Part shown: positions 52,818-61,684 of the stretch, piece after piece
How positions within the stretch are numbered: position 1 is the first letter of the stretch
How the letters are laid out: every line of letters begins with the position of its first letter
Source: Planctomycetota bacterium
GTDB taxonomy: Bacteria > Planctomycetota > UBA1135 > JADKAF01
Assembly (NCBI GenBank): GCA_016719295.1
Contig: JADKAF010000001.1
Coordinates: forward strand, 2,294,001-2,358,000
DNA length: 64,000 nucleotides
Reading direction: 5' to 3'
Notes under the pieces: generated by a model
Told to the model about the DNA's origin: nothing
The model's input: the letters and a program-made list of their open reading frames with translations, nothing else
Databases searched by the model: none
Made by a program: the position numbers and the translations under genes

Positions 52818-53546
52818 ATGCGTCGCAAAGATCGACAGCTCGTGCTCGACTTTCGTCCGCATGGTGGGAAGCGTAAGGGGGCAGGACGGAAGCCGAAGAA
52901 CGCAGAGCCAGGGATGCCGCACCGTCAGCGCTCGGCGAAGAAGCGCGGCGAGCCGCTGCACATCACCGTACGCCTCGCCGATGGTCTGCCATCGCTGCGT
53001 CGTGGCGGCGCGCTGAAGGTCGTGCTCGCAGCATTCAGTGCGAGCAGCGATCGGCACGGAATGCGGATCGTCCACTACTCGATTCAGACGAACCACATCC
53101 ACCTCCTCGTCGAAGCCAATGATCGCGCTTGTGTCGCGCGCGCCATGAACGCACTTCTGAGCCCGCTCGCGCGCGCGCTGAACAAGCTCTGGGGCCGCAG
53201 CGGCAAGGTGTTCCCCGACCGCTATCACGACGAGGTGATCTCGACGCCAACGCAGGCGCGGAATGCCCTGCGCTACGTGCTCCAGAACGGCAAGAAGCAT
53301 GGCGTCGTGCCGCGCTCCTCTATCGATCTGTGCTCGAGCGCGTCCGCCTTCGATGGTTGGAGAGAGCGCCCCTCGATCCCCGCGACACCAGACGTGGCCA
53401 TCGTCGCACCCGCGTCGACTTGGCTGCTCACCACCGGCTGGCGCCGCCACGGCTTGCTCGACGTCCGCGAGCTGCCGCACTCCAAGCACGCTGGACGACC
53501 TCGAGCGAACCTCGCCAAATCGAGCCGCCGAGCAACCTCGCGCTGA
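52818..53546 (+). CDS. REP-associated tyrosine transposase (RAYT), copy 1
   Basis: A 242-residue Y1-transposase-family protein (IS200/IS605-related HUH endonuclease), which nicks single-stranded hairpin DNA and is associated with REP palindromes. The N-terminus 'HGGKRKGAGRKPKNAEPGMP' is a basic DNA-binding segment. The HUH metal motif is 'TNHIHLL' (H93, H95), and Y153 in 'LRYVLQNGKKHG' is the likely catalytic tyrosine. No accessory gene is present, as expected for domesticated RAYTs. GAGG lies shortly before ATG. Mobility of the REPs in trans is the usual role; here inferred. Confidence 0.9.
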   Translation: MRRKDRQLVLDFRPHGGKRKGAGRKPKNAEPGMPHRQRSAKKRGEPLHITVRLADGLPSLRRGGALKVVLAAFSASSDRHGMRIVHYSIQTNHIHLLVEANDRACVARAMNALLSPLARALNKLWGRSGKVFPDRYHDEVISTPTQARNALRYVLQNGKKHGVVPRSSIDLCSSASAFDGWRERPSIPATPDVAIVAPASTWLLTTGWRRHGLLDVRELPHSKHAGRPRANLAKSSRRATSR

Positions 53547-53637
53547 CGCGCTCGACCCTGCCGCCGCGCGGGCGCGGAACCGCGTGTCCATCGAGCCGGT
53601 TCTCGCCTCGACGCTCCGATCGCCCTCGCAAGCATGA

Positions 53638-53671
53638 GTTTCGGAGCCCCCGCCTTCGCGGGCTCCGAAAC
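53638..53671 (-). repeat. REP-like palindrome, right of RAYT 1
   Basis: Exact reverse complement of the 34-bp element at 52549-52582, so RAYT copy 1 sits between inverted REPs. The flanking sequence also continues as an inverted copy on both sides. Confidence 0.85.
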
Positions 53672-53878
53672 GGCGCACGAAGTCTATCGACGAAGCGAAG
53701 CCGCGCCCGCAGGGGCCGCAAGCGACGTGAACGACGCGCTCCGCTCCGCATGGCTCCCACGCTCCGAACGCGCGTCGACCCTCGAACACCACCGACTCGT
53801 CACGCGCGCGTCGGGCGCGGCGCTTGCGTCGCCGGAGGGCTGGGCGTAGCGCCTGCGCGGTCTTGCTTCCTGTCGCCT

Positions 53879-53955
53879 CTCGCTTCTCGCTTCTCGCTTC
53901 TCGCTTCTCGCTTCTCGCTTCTCGCTTCTCGCTTCTCGCTTCTCGCTTCTCGCTT
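53879..53955. repeat. 7-bp tandem repeat (TCTCGCT), about 11 copies
   Basis: Perfect repetition of TTCTCGC / TCTCGCT over about 77 bp at the right end of unit 1. The matching place in unit 2 (from about 55552) holds only about three copies, so the array has expanded or contracted since the duplication. Confidence 0.9.
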
Positions 53956-54227
53956 TCACGCGCTCGCGCAGCAGATCGACGCGCCGAGGCGAGAACGCAA
54001 CTCAATCCCGGTACGAACCTGAGCATTCGAACCCGAGCTCCGCGACGGCCGCTCCGCCAGCCCTCCGGCGAAGCAAGCGCCGCGCCCGCCGCGCGTGAAG
54101 GACGTCGAAGGACATGGTGCGTCGAAGCGCGTTCGGAGCCCAGCGCGATTGGAGAGCGAGCGCGGCGGTCACGGCGCTTGCGTCGCCTCCGGATGCGGCT
54201 CCGCTGGGTCGATAGACTTCGGGAGCC

Positions 54228-54261
54228 GTTTCGGAGCCCGCGAAGGCGGGGGCTCCGAAAC
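54228..54261 (+). repeat. REP-like palindrome, left of RAYT 2
   Basis: Identical to the element at 52549-52582, same orientation, 1679 bp further on. Confidence 0.85.
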
Positions 54262-54496
54262 TCCTGCATATGGGTGCGAACGGAGCGTGGATGCGTGAAC
54301 CGGCTCGATGGGCATGCGGTTCCACGCCCGCGCGGCGGTAGGGCGAGAGCGCGGCTCTGCTGCGCGGCGAGATCGGGCAGCGAACAACCTCGCTGTATCA
54401 AGTTTCCGACTTTCTACGAAACCAACTACGGCGCCTCTGCGTTCTATGTGCTGGAACGAGATCCGGTGAGAAGCTGCACGGGGCAGAGGATGATGC

Positions 54497-55222
54497 ATGC
54501 GTCGCAAGGATCGACAGCTCGTGCTCGACTTTCGTCAGCATGGTGGGAAGCGCAAGGGGGCGGGACGGAAGCCGAAGAACGCCGAGCCAGGGATGCCGCA
54601 TCGTCAGCGCGCGGCGAAGAAGCGCGGCGAGCCGCTGCACATTACCGTTCGCCTGGCGCATGGATTGCCTTCGCTGCGCCGAGGTGACGCGCTGAAGTGC
54701 GTGCTCGCTGCGCTCAGCGCGAGCAGCGATCGCCACGGGATGCGGATCATCCACTACAGCGTGCAAGGCAATCACCTGCATCTGCTCATCGAAGCCGACG
54801 ATCGCGCGTGCGTCGCGCGCGCCATGAACGCGCTGCTGAGCCCGCTCGCGCGCGCGCTGAACAAGCTCTGGGGCCGCAGCGGCAAGGTGTTCCCCGACCG
54901 CTATCACGACGAGGTGATCTCGACGCCAACGCAGGCGCGGAATGCCCTGCGCTACGTGCTCCAGAACGGCAAGAAGCACGGCGTCGTGCCGCGCAGCTCG
55001 ATCGACCGCTGCTCGAGTGCGCCTGCCTTCGATGGATGGAGAGATCGCCCCTCGATCCCCGCGAAACCGGACGTGGCCATCGTCGCACCTGCCTCTACCT
55101 GGCTGCTCACCGCCGGCTGGCGTCGCCACGGCCTGCTCGACATCGACGAGCTGCCGCTCACCAAGCACGCTGGACGATCTCGAGGGAACCCCGCCCATTC
55201 AAGCCGCGGAAGTTCTCGCTGA
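54497..55222 (+). CDS. REP-associated tyrosine transposase (RAYT), copy 2
   Basis: A 241-residue paralogue of the RAYT at 52818, with the HUH motif 'GNHLHLL' (H93, H95) and the candidate catalytic tyrosine in 'LRYVLQNGKKHG'. Amino-acid differences cluster in residues 52-101 ('VRLAHGLPSLRRGDALKCVL' versus '..ADGLPSLRRGGALKVVL') and in the last 45 residues, whereas residues about 112-166 are identical between copies even at the DNA level. Both genes look intact. Presence of two full copies suggests a recent duplication or gene conversion. Confidence 0.9.
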   Translation: MRRKDRQLVLDFRQHGGKRKGAGRKPKNAEPGMPHRQRAAKKRGEPLHITVRLAHGLPSLRRGDALKCVLAALSASSDRHGMRIIHYSVQGNHLHLLIEADDRACVARAMNALLSPLARALNKLWGRSGKVFPDRYHDEVISTPTQARNALRYVLQNGKKHGVVPRSSIDRCSSAPAFDGWRDRPSIPAKPDVAIVAPASTWLLTAGWRRHGLLDIDELPLTKHAGRSRGNPAHSSRGSSR

Positions 55223-55313
55223 CCCTCACGGATCGGCCGCCGCGCGGGCGCGGAACCGCGTGTCCCTCGAGCCGGTTCTCGCCTCGACGCTCCGTTCGCC
55301 CTCGCAAGCATGA

Positions 55314-55347
55314 GTTTCGGAGCCCCCGCCTTCGCGGGCTCCGAAGC
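55314..55347 (-). repeat. REP-like palindrome, right of RAYT 2
   Basis: Inverted copy of the 34-bp element with one mismatch at its outer end (CCGAAGC instead of CCGAAAC). Confidence 0.8.
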
Positions 55348-55551
55348 GGCTCCCGAAGTCTATCGACGAAGCGAAGCCGCGCCCGCAGGCGCAGCAAGCG
55401 ACGTGAACGACGCGCTCCGCTCCGCATCTCTTGCTCGCTCCGAACGCGCGTCGACCCTCGAACACCACCGACTCGTGACGCGCGCGTCGGGCGCGGCGCT
55501 TGCGTCGCCGGAGGGCTGGGCGTAGCGCCTGCGCGCTCTTGCTTCCTGTCG

Positions 55552-55576
55552 CCTCTCGCTTCTCGCTTCTCGCTTT
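55552..55576. repeat. 7-bp tandem repeat (TCTCGCT), about 3 copies
   Basis: Short counterpart of the array at 53879-53955, in the same position relative to RAYT copy 2, followed by the same CTTTCACGCG sequence. Confidence 0.8.
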
Positions 55577-55771
55577 CACGCGCGCGCTAGAAGCACATGC
55601 ACTTCAGACACAGGTTCGCCATCGGTGTTGAGTTTCTCCGAGTCCATGCCCTCGCAAGACAGCCTGGGCCGGCCATCCTCGGGGACAGCTCCGCGACCGA
55701 ATCGCGAGAGAGTTCCGAATCAGCATCTGGGTCGGCCTAGCACCCGAGGACTTGCGCAGAGAACGCCGCGC

Positions 55772-57010
55772 TCAGGACTCACGCCAACGCGTGATCGCAT
55801 TCTCCAGCGCCGCGGCAGCAGCGCGCGGCGCACTCCCCCGCGCCATCTCCGCCGACCCGCCGCCTTTCCCGCCGAACCCCTGCAGGAACGCCGCCAACCC
55901 CTGATTCGCCGGCGCGGCCCCCTTCGGCGCCGCCGCGACCGCATGCACGCGCTGCTCGTCCTGCGCGCAGAGCAGCGCACTCGCCCCGCCGCTCGCTAGC
56001 TCGCGCGCGAGAGACGTGAGGTCGTCCGGCGTCGCGTGCTCGATCACGCGCGCGATGCGCAGCGCAGCGCCGGCCGGCGTCGCGGCGCGCGCCTCGGCGA
56101 GCCATTGCGGAACCCACAGCGCGTGCAGCGCGCGCTGCGTGGTGCGGAGTCGCGTCGCGAGCTCCTCGGCGTCGCGGCGTTGCTTCGCGAGCACGGCGGC
56201 GAGCTTCTCCGGCTGCGTCGAGTGCTCGGCGGCGAGGGAGCGCAGGAGCTCGGCCTTCGCGCGATAGTCGAGCAGCGCGCGTCGACCGGCGAGGAAGTGG
56301 AGCCGGAGCTCGCTGCCGCGCACGCGCTCGGTCTGCACGACGCGCACGGGGGCGATCTCGGCGGTGGTGCGCGGATGAGTTCCGCCGCAAGCGGCGCGAT
56401 CGAAGTCCTCGACCTCGATCACGCGCACGACGCCCTCGACCTGCGGCGGGCGGCGGAGGCCGAAGGACTCGAGCTCGTCCGGCGGCACGAAGTGGATGCG
56501 CACGGGCCGCGCTTCGGCGGCGATGCGCGCGACCTCGTCCTCGATCGCGAGCACCTGGGCGTCGGAGAGCGGGCCCGCGAGGTCGACGGTGGAGACGCCT
56601 TCGCCGAGGCGCACGGCGGTCGTCGCCTTGCCGGAGAGGCGGAAGGCCGCCGCCGAGAGGAGGTGCTGGGCGTGGTGTTGGGCGCGGAACTCCGCTCTCC
56701 GCTCGGCCTCGACTTCGCCCGCGACGAGCGCGCCCTCGGCAACGTCGAAGCCGGCGCCCAGGTAATGGCGGATCACGCCGTCCGCGATCTCGACGCCGAG
56801 CACGGGGGCCCCGCCGAGCGTCCCCAGGTCGTGCGGTTGGCCGCCGCCCGTGGGATAGAAGAGCGTGCGCTCCAGGATCACGGCCTCCCGCGCGCCTTGC
56901 GGCGCGGGCGCCGGCGCGGGGTCTGGGAGCGGCTCGCGGCGCAGCACGCGCGCTTCGAAGTGCCGTGCGTAGCTGTCGGTGAAGTAGAGCTTCTCGGTGG
57001 CGGGCAGCAT
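55772..57010 (-). CDS. alanyl-tRNA editing protein, AlaX type with DHHA1 domain
   Basis: A 412-residue stand-alone relative of the alanyl-tRNA synthetase editing domain, which hydrolyses mischarged Ser- or Gly-tRNA(Ala). The N-terminal barrel has 'LERTLFYPTGGGQPHD'; the zinc ligands are H112 and H116 ('QHHAQHLLSAAAF') and C208 and H212 ('RAACGGTHPRTTAEI'). The C-terminal DHHA1 domain ends with 'FGGKGGGSAEMARGSA'. This is the long AlaX form. It diverges from the DapA-family gene with 59 bp between starts. Confidence 0.9.
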   Translation of the reverse strand: MLPATEKLYFTDSYARHFEARVLRREPLPDPAPAPAPQGAREAVILERTLFYPTGGGQPHDLGTLGGAPVLGVEIADGVIRHYLGAGFDVAEGALVAGEVEAERRAEFRAQHHAQHLLSAAAFRLSGKATTAVRLGEGVSTVDLAGPLSDAQVLAIEDEVARIAAEARPVRIHFVPPDELESFGLRRPPQVEGVVRVIEVEDFDRAACGGTHPRTTAEIAPVRVVQTERVRGSELRLHFLAGRRALLDYRAKAELLRSLAAEHSTQPEKLAAVLAKQRRDAEELATRLRTTQRALHALWVPQWLAEARAATPAGAALRIARVIEHATPDDLTSLARELASGGASALLCAQDEQRVHAVAAAPKGAAPANQGLAAFLQGFGGKGGGSAEMARGSAPRAAAAALENAITRWRES

Positions 57011-57069
57011 GATGTTCGCGCGCCGGGGAGTTCGGCGCCTGTCTCGATGTGGGGCGGACGAGGACCGTG

Positions 57070-57957
57070 ATGCGCGACCAACTCGGCGGCGCCTGGGCGC
57101 CGATTCTCACTCCCTTCGATCGCGAGCTCCACCTCGACTTGGGTGCGCTGCGCGCGCACGTGGCATGGCTGCGCGCGCGCGGCATCGAGGGGCTGGTGGC
57201 GTGCGGCTCGAACGGCGAGTTCGCGAGCCTCTCCACGACGGAGAAGCTGCGCCTGCTGGAGACCCTCGCGGACGTGCGCGGCGAGCTGGCTCTCGTCGCC
57301 GGTATCGCGGGCACGAGCTTCGGCGAGGCGCTCGAGCTCGGAGCCGCGGCGCGCGAGCTCGGCTGCGACGCGCTGCTCGTCCTGCCGCCGCTCTACCCAC
57401 GGAAGCTGGAACCCGAGGGGCTGCGCCGCTTCTTCGGGCGGACGCTCGATCACGCGGCACTGCCCGCGCTGCTCTATCACCTGCCGCAGGGCTCGGGCGT
57501 CGCCCTCGATGCGCTGCTCGACGCCGCCGCCGACCACCCGCTCGCGGTCGGCATCAAGGACTCCTCCGGCGATCCTGCCGCTCTGCCGCGGATCCGCGAG
57601 CGCTTCGCCCGGGCCAAGGTCTTCCTCGGCGGCGACGGCCGCATCCTGGAGGGGCTGCGTGCGGGCGCGGTGGGCTCGATCACCGCCGCGGCGAACTGCG
57701 TTCCCGAGCTCGTGCGCGCGATCTATGACGCGTTCCGCGCCGGCGATCTCGCCCGCGCGGAGCGGGAGCAGGCGAGGCTCTCCCGCGTACGGGGCGCGAT
57801 GGAAGCGCATGTCCTGCCCGCTGCCGCGAAGGCGCTGCTCCGCGCCCGCGGCCTCGACGTGGGCGGCGTGCGCCTCCCGCTGCTCGACCTCGGCGCCTCG
57901 GCCGCGGACGAGCTCGCGCGCGTCGCGACCGCCGTGCTTCCTCCCGGAGACGCATGA
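57070..57957 (+). CDS. DapA/NAL-family class I aldolase
   Basis: A 295-residue TIM-barrel lyase of the dihydrodipicolinate synthase / N-acetylneuraminate lyase family. Visible are the substrate loop 'ACGSNGEFASLSTTEK', the catalytic-triad Tyr in 'ALLYHLPQGSG' and the Schiff-base Lys in 'AVGIKDSSGD'. The Tyr segment reads YHLP instead of the YNxP of true DapA, so it may act on another keto-acid (for example a sugar acid or hydroxyproline product). ATG 57070 gives the family start; GTG 57049 is an alternative. Its stop overlaps the next start (ATGA), making it first in an operon of exported proteins. Confidence 0.85.
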   Translation: MRDQLGGAWAPILTPFDRELHLDLGALRAHVAWLRARGIEGLVACGSNGEFASLSTTEKLRLLETLADVRGELALVAGIAGTSFGEALELGAAARELGCDALLVLPPLYPRKLEPEGLRRFFGRTLDHAALPALLYHLPQGSGVALDALLDAAADHPLAVGIKDSSGDPAALPRIRERFARAKVFLGGDGRILEGLRAGAVGSITAAANCVPELVRAIYDAFRAGDLARAEREQARLSRVRGAMEAHVLPAAAKALLRARGLDVGGVRLPLLDLGASAADELARVATAVLPPGDA

Positions 57958-60500
57958 CCACGCTCCTCATGTCCACGCCGTCGCGCCTACCTCTCGTCGC
58001 GTTCACCGTGGCGCTCCTCTGCGGAGGAGGCGCGCTCTGGCTCGCGTTGCGCGAGTCGGAGCACGCTCGTGCGCCGAGGAACGAGCGCGGCTCGCTCGCG
58101 GGCCGCACCGAGCCGGAAGCGCGGCCCGCGCTCCGCGACCCGGTGGACGGTGCCTTGTCGGGCAAGCTCGTCGATGCGCAGGGCGCTCCGCGCGCCGGCG
58201 CGCGCGTCCGCGCCTGGTTCCTGCCGGAGGTGGTCTACTCGCCCCAAGCCCTGCTGCGCCGCTCGCTCGCGCCGACGCTCGAGCTCGAGGCGCAGACCGA
58301 TGCCGACGGGCTCTTCGCCATCGCGCTGCCGCAGAGCGGCGCGCGCGCGCACGCGCTGGTGCTGATCGAGGAGCCGGGCTTCGCGCCGCTCTATGCGCCC
58401 GCGTTCGACCTCATAGGAGCGCGGCCGCGCGAGCTCGGGACCCTGGCGCTCTCGCGCGGCGGCGCGCTGCGCGCGCGCGTCGTGCGCCGCGACGGCAGCG
58501 CTCCGCGCGAAGCGCTGCGCGCGACGCTGGTGCAGGCCATCGAAGCGACGAGCGGCGAGCTCCGCTCTCCGCTCTCCGCTCTCCGCGAGCTGCGCGAGCT
58601 GCGCGCCGAGGTCGATCCCGCGAGTGGGCTCTGCACGCTCGACGCGCTGCCGCGCGGGCGCTTCTGCCTCGCGCTCGAGAGCACGGAGGCCGGCTCGTTC
58701 GCCGCTTCGCTGAGCGCGCCGTTCGAGATCGAGGACGAGCGCACGACGGAGCTCGAGGTCCTGCTCGAGCCAGCCGCGCCGCTCGAGGTGCGCGTGCGCG
58801 ACGCGCGCGGAGAGCTGCTCGCCGGCGCCGAGGTCCTGGTCGCCTCCGCACTCTCGGAGCTGCCGCGCCCGCTCGCGCGGAGCGGCCTCACCGACGCCGA
58901 AGGACGCTTCGCGACCGCGCTCGCGCCCGCGCGCGGCGAGCGCCTGGTGCGCGTCGCGAAGGCCGGCTTCCAGCGCGTCGAGCGGCGCGTGCGCGCGGAG
59001 GCCCCGCTGCAGAGCTTCCTGCTCCAGCCGGAAGTAGAGCTCCGCGGCGTCGTGCGCGACCTGCGCACGGGTGCGCCGATCGCCGACGCGTGGATCGGGA
59101 GCTTCCCCGCCGAAGAAGCGGCGACGAAGCCGCTCGATCGCCCGAGCTGGGCGACGCCGGCGCTGTTCCCGGCGCGCAGCGATGCGGCGGGCCGCTTCGC
59201 GCTGCCCGGGCACGGACAAGGGCGCTGGCAAGTGGTCGCGAAGCACCGCGACTACCTGCTCGAGCGCAGCGCGCCGGTGCACGTGCAGGACGGCGCGGAG
59301 CTGCCCGAGATCGAGCTCGGCCTCGATCCCGGCATCGCGATCGACGTGCAGATCCTCGAGGCTTCGGGAGCACCGCTCGCGGAGGCCGGGCTCAGCTTGC
59401 GCCGCGCGCCGCGCCAAGGCGACGAGCCGTGGATCGAAGGGCGCTTCGCCATGCCGCCGCGCGGCGTCGAGATCTACGCCGGCGCGAGCGACGCGCGGGG
59501 ACGCGCGAGCTTCCGTCTGCTGCGCCCGGGAGCGTATCGCTTGTACTTGCGCCATCGCCGCTGGACCGCGTGGCCGCCGTTCGAGCTCGAGCTCTCCCCC
59601 GAGCGTCCGCAGCAGCGCTTTGAGCTGCGCCTCGACGAGCCGGGGTCCTTCCATGGCCGCGTGACGATCGCCGAGGCGCCGACGCGCGAACGGAAGATCT
59701 TCGCCGTGCATGCGAGCGGGCTCGTCTTCGAAGCGCTGCCCGACGAGGAAGGGCGCTACGCGATCGTCGACGTACCGCCGGGTGCCTACGTGCTCGAGCC
59801 GCGCGAGACCACGATCGGGCTCGCGCAGGTGGCGTGGGAGCAGTTCCGCGCGCCGAAGAAGGCCGAGGCGCCCGCGGTCGCGCGCGAGCTCGCGGCGGGC
59901 ACCAGCGCCGAGCAGGACTTCGCCCTCCCAGGAGTGAAGCTCGCGCGCGTGCGCGGTGCCCTGAGCCTCGACGGCCAGCGCTACGGCGTCTGGCTCGTGC
60001 CCGCCGATCTTCCCTTGCAGGGCTCGCTCGCGCAGCAGCGCGGTACGACCTCGGATGACAGCGGGCAGTTCGCGTTCGCCGACGTGCCCTTCGGCAGCTA
60101 TCGCGTGGTCGTGAACCCCGCCGGTGGATCGCCGCTCGCGAGCGGCGATCCGCGCGCGGCGGCGGAGCAGACCTTTCGCTCCTTCGAAGTCGGCCGCGCC
60201 CTCCTCGTGCGCGACGTGTCGATCGACGCGGCCGAGGTCGATCTCGGTTTCCTCGCGGCGCGCACCGCGGTCGCCGGGGGCGTCGTCGTCGACGGCTCCG
60301 GCAACCCACTCGGGCCGGGCTTCGTGATCTCGAAGCGCGCGGGCATCGGCGCCTTCCGCGCCGAGATCGACGGCAGCGGCCGCTTCCAGCTCGGCGAGCT
60401 GCCGCACGGCGAGCTCGAGCTGGTGATCCACGTCGGCGAGCGCAAGCCCGAGACGCGCGTGCTGCGCTTCGCGGGCGAGAGCTTGCGCGTCGAGCTCTGA
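57954..60500 (+). CDS. large exported protein with carboxypeptidase-regulatory-like domains
   Basis: An 848-residue protein with an N-terminal signal anchor ('LPLVAFTVALLCGGGALWLA') and no C-terminal membrane span. Several beta-sandwich domains of the carboxypeptidase-regulatory-like (transthyretin) type are recognisable by repeats of the form 'GKLVDAQGAPRAGARVRAW..T.ADGLFAI', again at 'VRDARGELLAGAEV..LTDAEGRFA', 'GVVRDLRTGAPIADAWIGS..SDAAGRFAL' and 'GVVVDGSGNPLGPGF'. Such domains stiffen cell-surface proteins or bind glycans. It is translationally coupled to the aldolase upstream and followed 19 nt later by a shorter protein of the same type. Confidence 0.78.
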   Translation: MTTLLMSTPSRLPLVAFTVALLCGGGALWLALRESEHARAPRNERGSLAGRTEPEARPALRDPVDGALSGKLVDAQGAPRAGARVRAWFLPEVVYSPQALLRRSLAPTLELEAQTDADGLFAIALPQSGARAHALVLIEEPGFAPLYAPAFDLIGARPRELGTLALSRGGALRARVVRRDGSAPREALRATLVQAIEATSGELRSPLSALRELRELRAEVDPASGLCTLDALPRGRFCLALESTEAGSFAASLSAPFEIEDERTTELEVLLEPAAPLEVRVRDARGELLAGAEVLVASALSELPRPLARSGLTDAEGRFATALAPARGERLVRVAKAGFQRVERRVRAEAPLQSFLLQPEVELRGVVRDLRTGAPIADAWIGSFPAEEAATKPLDRPSWATPALFPARSDAAGRFALPGHGQGRWQVVAKHRDYLLERSAPVHVQDGAELPEIELGLDPGIAIDVQILEASGAPLAEAGLSLRRAPRQGDEPWIEGRFAMPPRGVEIYAGASDARGRASFRLLRPGAYRLYLRHRRWTAWPPFELELSPERPQQRFELRLDEPGSFHGRVTIAEAPTRERKIFAVHASGLVFEALPDEEGRYAIVDVPPGAYVLEPRETTIGLAQVAWEQFRAPKKAEAPAVARELAAGTSAEQDFALPGVKLARVRGALSLDGQRYGVWLVPADLPLQGSLAQQRGTTSDDSGQFAFADVPFGSYRVVVNPAGGSPLASGDPRAAAEQTFRSFEVGRALLVRDVSIDAAEVDLGFLAARTAVAGGVVVDGSGNPLGPGFVISKRAGIGAFRAEIDGSGRFQLGELPHGELELVIHVGERKPETRVLRFAGESLRVEL

Positions 60501-60519
60501 GGGCGGCATCCTCGCGCAC

Positions 60520-61572
60520 GTGATCGATCGCCCCCGCCTCCGCGCGCATCTGCACTTCTACCTCCTCGCCACGCTGATCGGCGTGAACGCGGCGGTGTGG
60601 TTCGTGAACCTGCGCCCGAACGCCGAGCTCGCACCGCGCCCGTCGTTCCCCGCGTTCGAGCTCGATCGCGAAGCGGTGCCCACGGGCGCGCTCGTGGATC
60701 CCTTCGTCGGGAGCTCCGCAGTGAGCGGCGTCGTGCGCAGCACGAGCGGAGCGCCACTCGACGGAGCCGCGATCCACGCTTGGGCCGGCACCTGCGCCGC
60801 GCAGACGACGACGGCCGCGGACGGCAGCTATGCGCTGCGCGATCTGCCCTCGGGACCGCTGCGCCTCGTGGTCGGCGTCGAGGGCTTCCGCGGCGCGTTG
60901 CGCGAGGACCTCTTCCTCGAGGAAGGCGCCCAGCTCGCGCTCGATCTCGCGCTCGAGCCGCGCGAGGTCGCGAGCCCCGAGCTCGAGCATGCCGCGCAGG
61001 CCGGCGCTCCGCTCGCGCTGACCGGCCGCTGCCTCGACGGCAACGGCGGCGGCACGTGGTACCGCGTGCATCTCGAGCCCGCGCGCGCGACCGATCCGCT
61101 CTTTCGCGGCGCCGTGGAGACGGCCGAGAACGGCACCGGCTTCTTCCGCTTCGAAGGCGTGCCCGCGGGGCGCTATCGGCTGCGCGTCACGGCGGCCGGC
61201 GGGCCCTCGCGAGACGCGCTCGAGTTCGCGCGGCAGGAAGAGCTGGAGGTGCCGTGCAGCGAGCTCACCGTCTCGTTCCGCGCGCCGCGCCTCGAGCTGC
61301 GGCTCCACGACGCGCAAGCGCTCGATCGAGCGCTCCCTCGCGGGCGAGTCGCGGCATTCTGGCGCCCGAGCGCGGACGCCGCGAGCCGCGCGGACGAGCG
61401 GTTGGTAGCGCACCAACGCGCCGATGCGGAGGGGCGCGTCGCGCTCTTGCCGATCCCCCCCGGCCGGCTGCGCCTCGTGGCGAGCTCGCCGGGCTACGAG
61501 AGCGTCGAGCGCGAGCTGCTCGTCGAGGGCGGGAACGCGCGCGAGTTCCCGATCGGGCTCACGCGGCGATGA
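60520..61572 (+). CDS. exported protein with carboxypeptidase-regulatory-like domains
   Basis: A 350-residue protein from GTG 60520, with a hydrophobic N-terminal anchor ('LHFYLLATLIGVNAAVWFVN'). At least two regulatory-like beta domains are seen: 'GVVRSTSGAPLDGAAIHAW' with 'TAADGSYALRDLPSGPLRLV', and 'FFRFEGVPAGRYRLRVTAAG'. It is a smaller companion of the 848-residue protein just upstream, and the two probably arose by duplication and divergence. Function unknown, expected outside the cytoplasm. Confidence 0.72.
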   Translation: MIDRPRLRAHLHFYLLATLIGVNAAVWFVNLRPNAELAPRPSFPAFELDREAVPTGALVDPFVGSSAVSGVVRSTSGAPLDGAAIHAWAGTCAAQTTTAADGSYALRDLPSGPLRLVVGVEGFRGALREDLFLEEGAQLALDLALEPREVASPELEHAAQAGAPLALTGRCLDGNGGGTWYRVHLEPARATDPLFRGAVETAENGTGFFRFEGVPAGRYRLRVTAAGGPSRDALEFARQEELEVPCSELTVSFRAPRLELRLHDAQALDRALPRGRVAAFWRPSADAASRADERLVAHQRADAEGRVALLPIPPGRLRLVASSPGYESVERELLVEGGNAREFPIGLTRR

Positions 61573-61684
61573 CGCCGACGCCGCGCCGCTCGCTTCCGCC
61601 TCGGCCGGAAGGGAGAATATCTCCGCTGCCGCGCGCAGGGACGCGGCTCCGTCGAACGAGGCCCGCGCCCGCTCCGCTTGCAAG

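Larger units (their letters stand above)
52311..53990. mobile_element. REPtron-like unit 1 (RAYT gene in inverted repeat arms)
   Basis: A 1680-bp unit. Its core is a Y1-transposase gene (52818-53546). The left arm (about 52370-52680) and right arm (about 53549-53855) are imperfect reverse complements over roughly 300 bp, each with a 34-bp REP-like palindrome at its centre in opposite orientation. It ends in a 7-bp tandem repeat. The whole unit is repeated directly after it (offset 1680 bp). RAYT-flanking inverted REPs are the known REPtron pattern; the length of the arms is unusual. Confidence 0.8.
53991..55590. mobile_element. REPtron-like unit 2
   Basis: A second copy of the unit at 52311. 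The first about 540 bp are almost identical (differences include GATGCAAG/GAAGCAAG and a 1-bp indel near 54187), the RAYT gene is more diverged, and the right arm again carries an inverted REP. The left arm is about 54050-54360 and the right arm about 55228-55530. The boundary beyond 55590 has no similarity with unit 1. Confidence 0.8.

Noticed and set aside
52719..54401. 560-residue minus-strand open frame spanning the RAYT unit, with SEKREAR repeats
   Set aside because: It runs through palindromes, inverted arms and the antisense of RAYT copy 1; the repeat peptide is only the translation of the 7-bp DNA repeat.
52311..55590. CRISPR array
   Set aside because: The repeats are few, palindromic and associated with Y1 transposases; there are no regularly spaced unique spacers and no cas genes.
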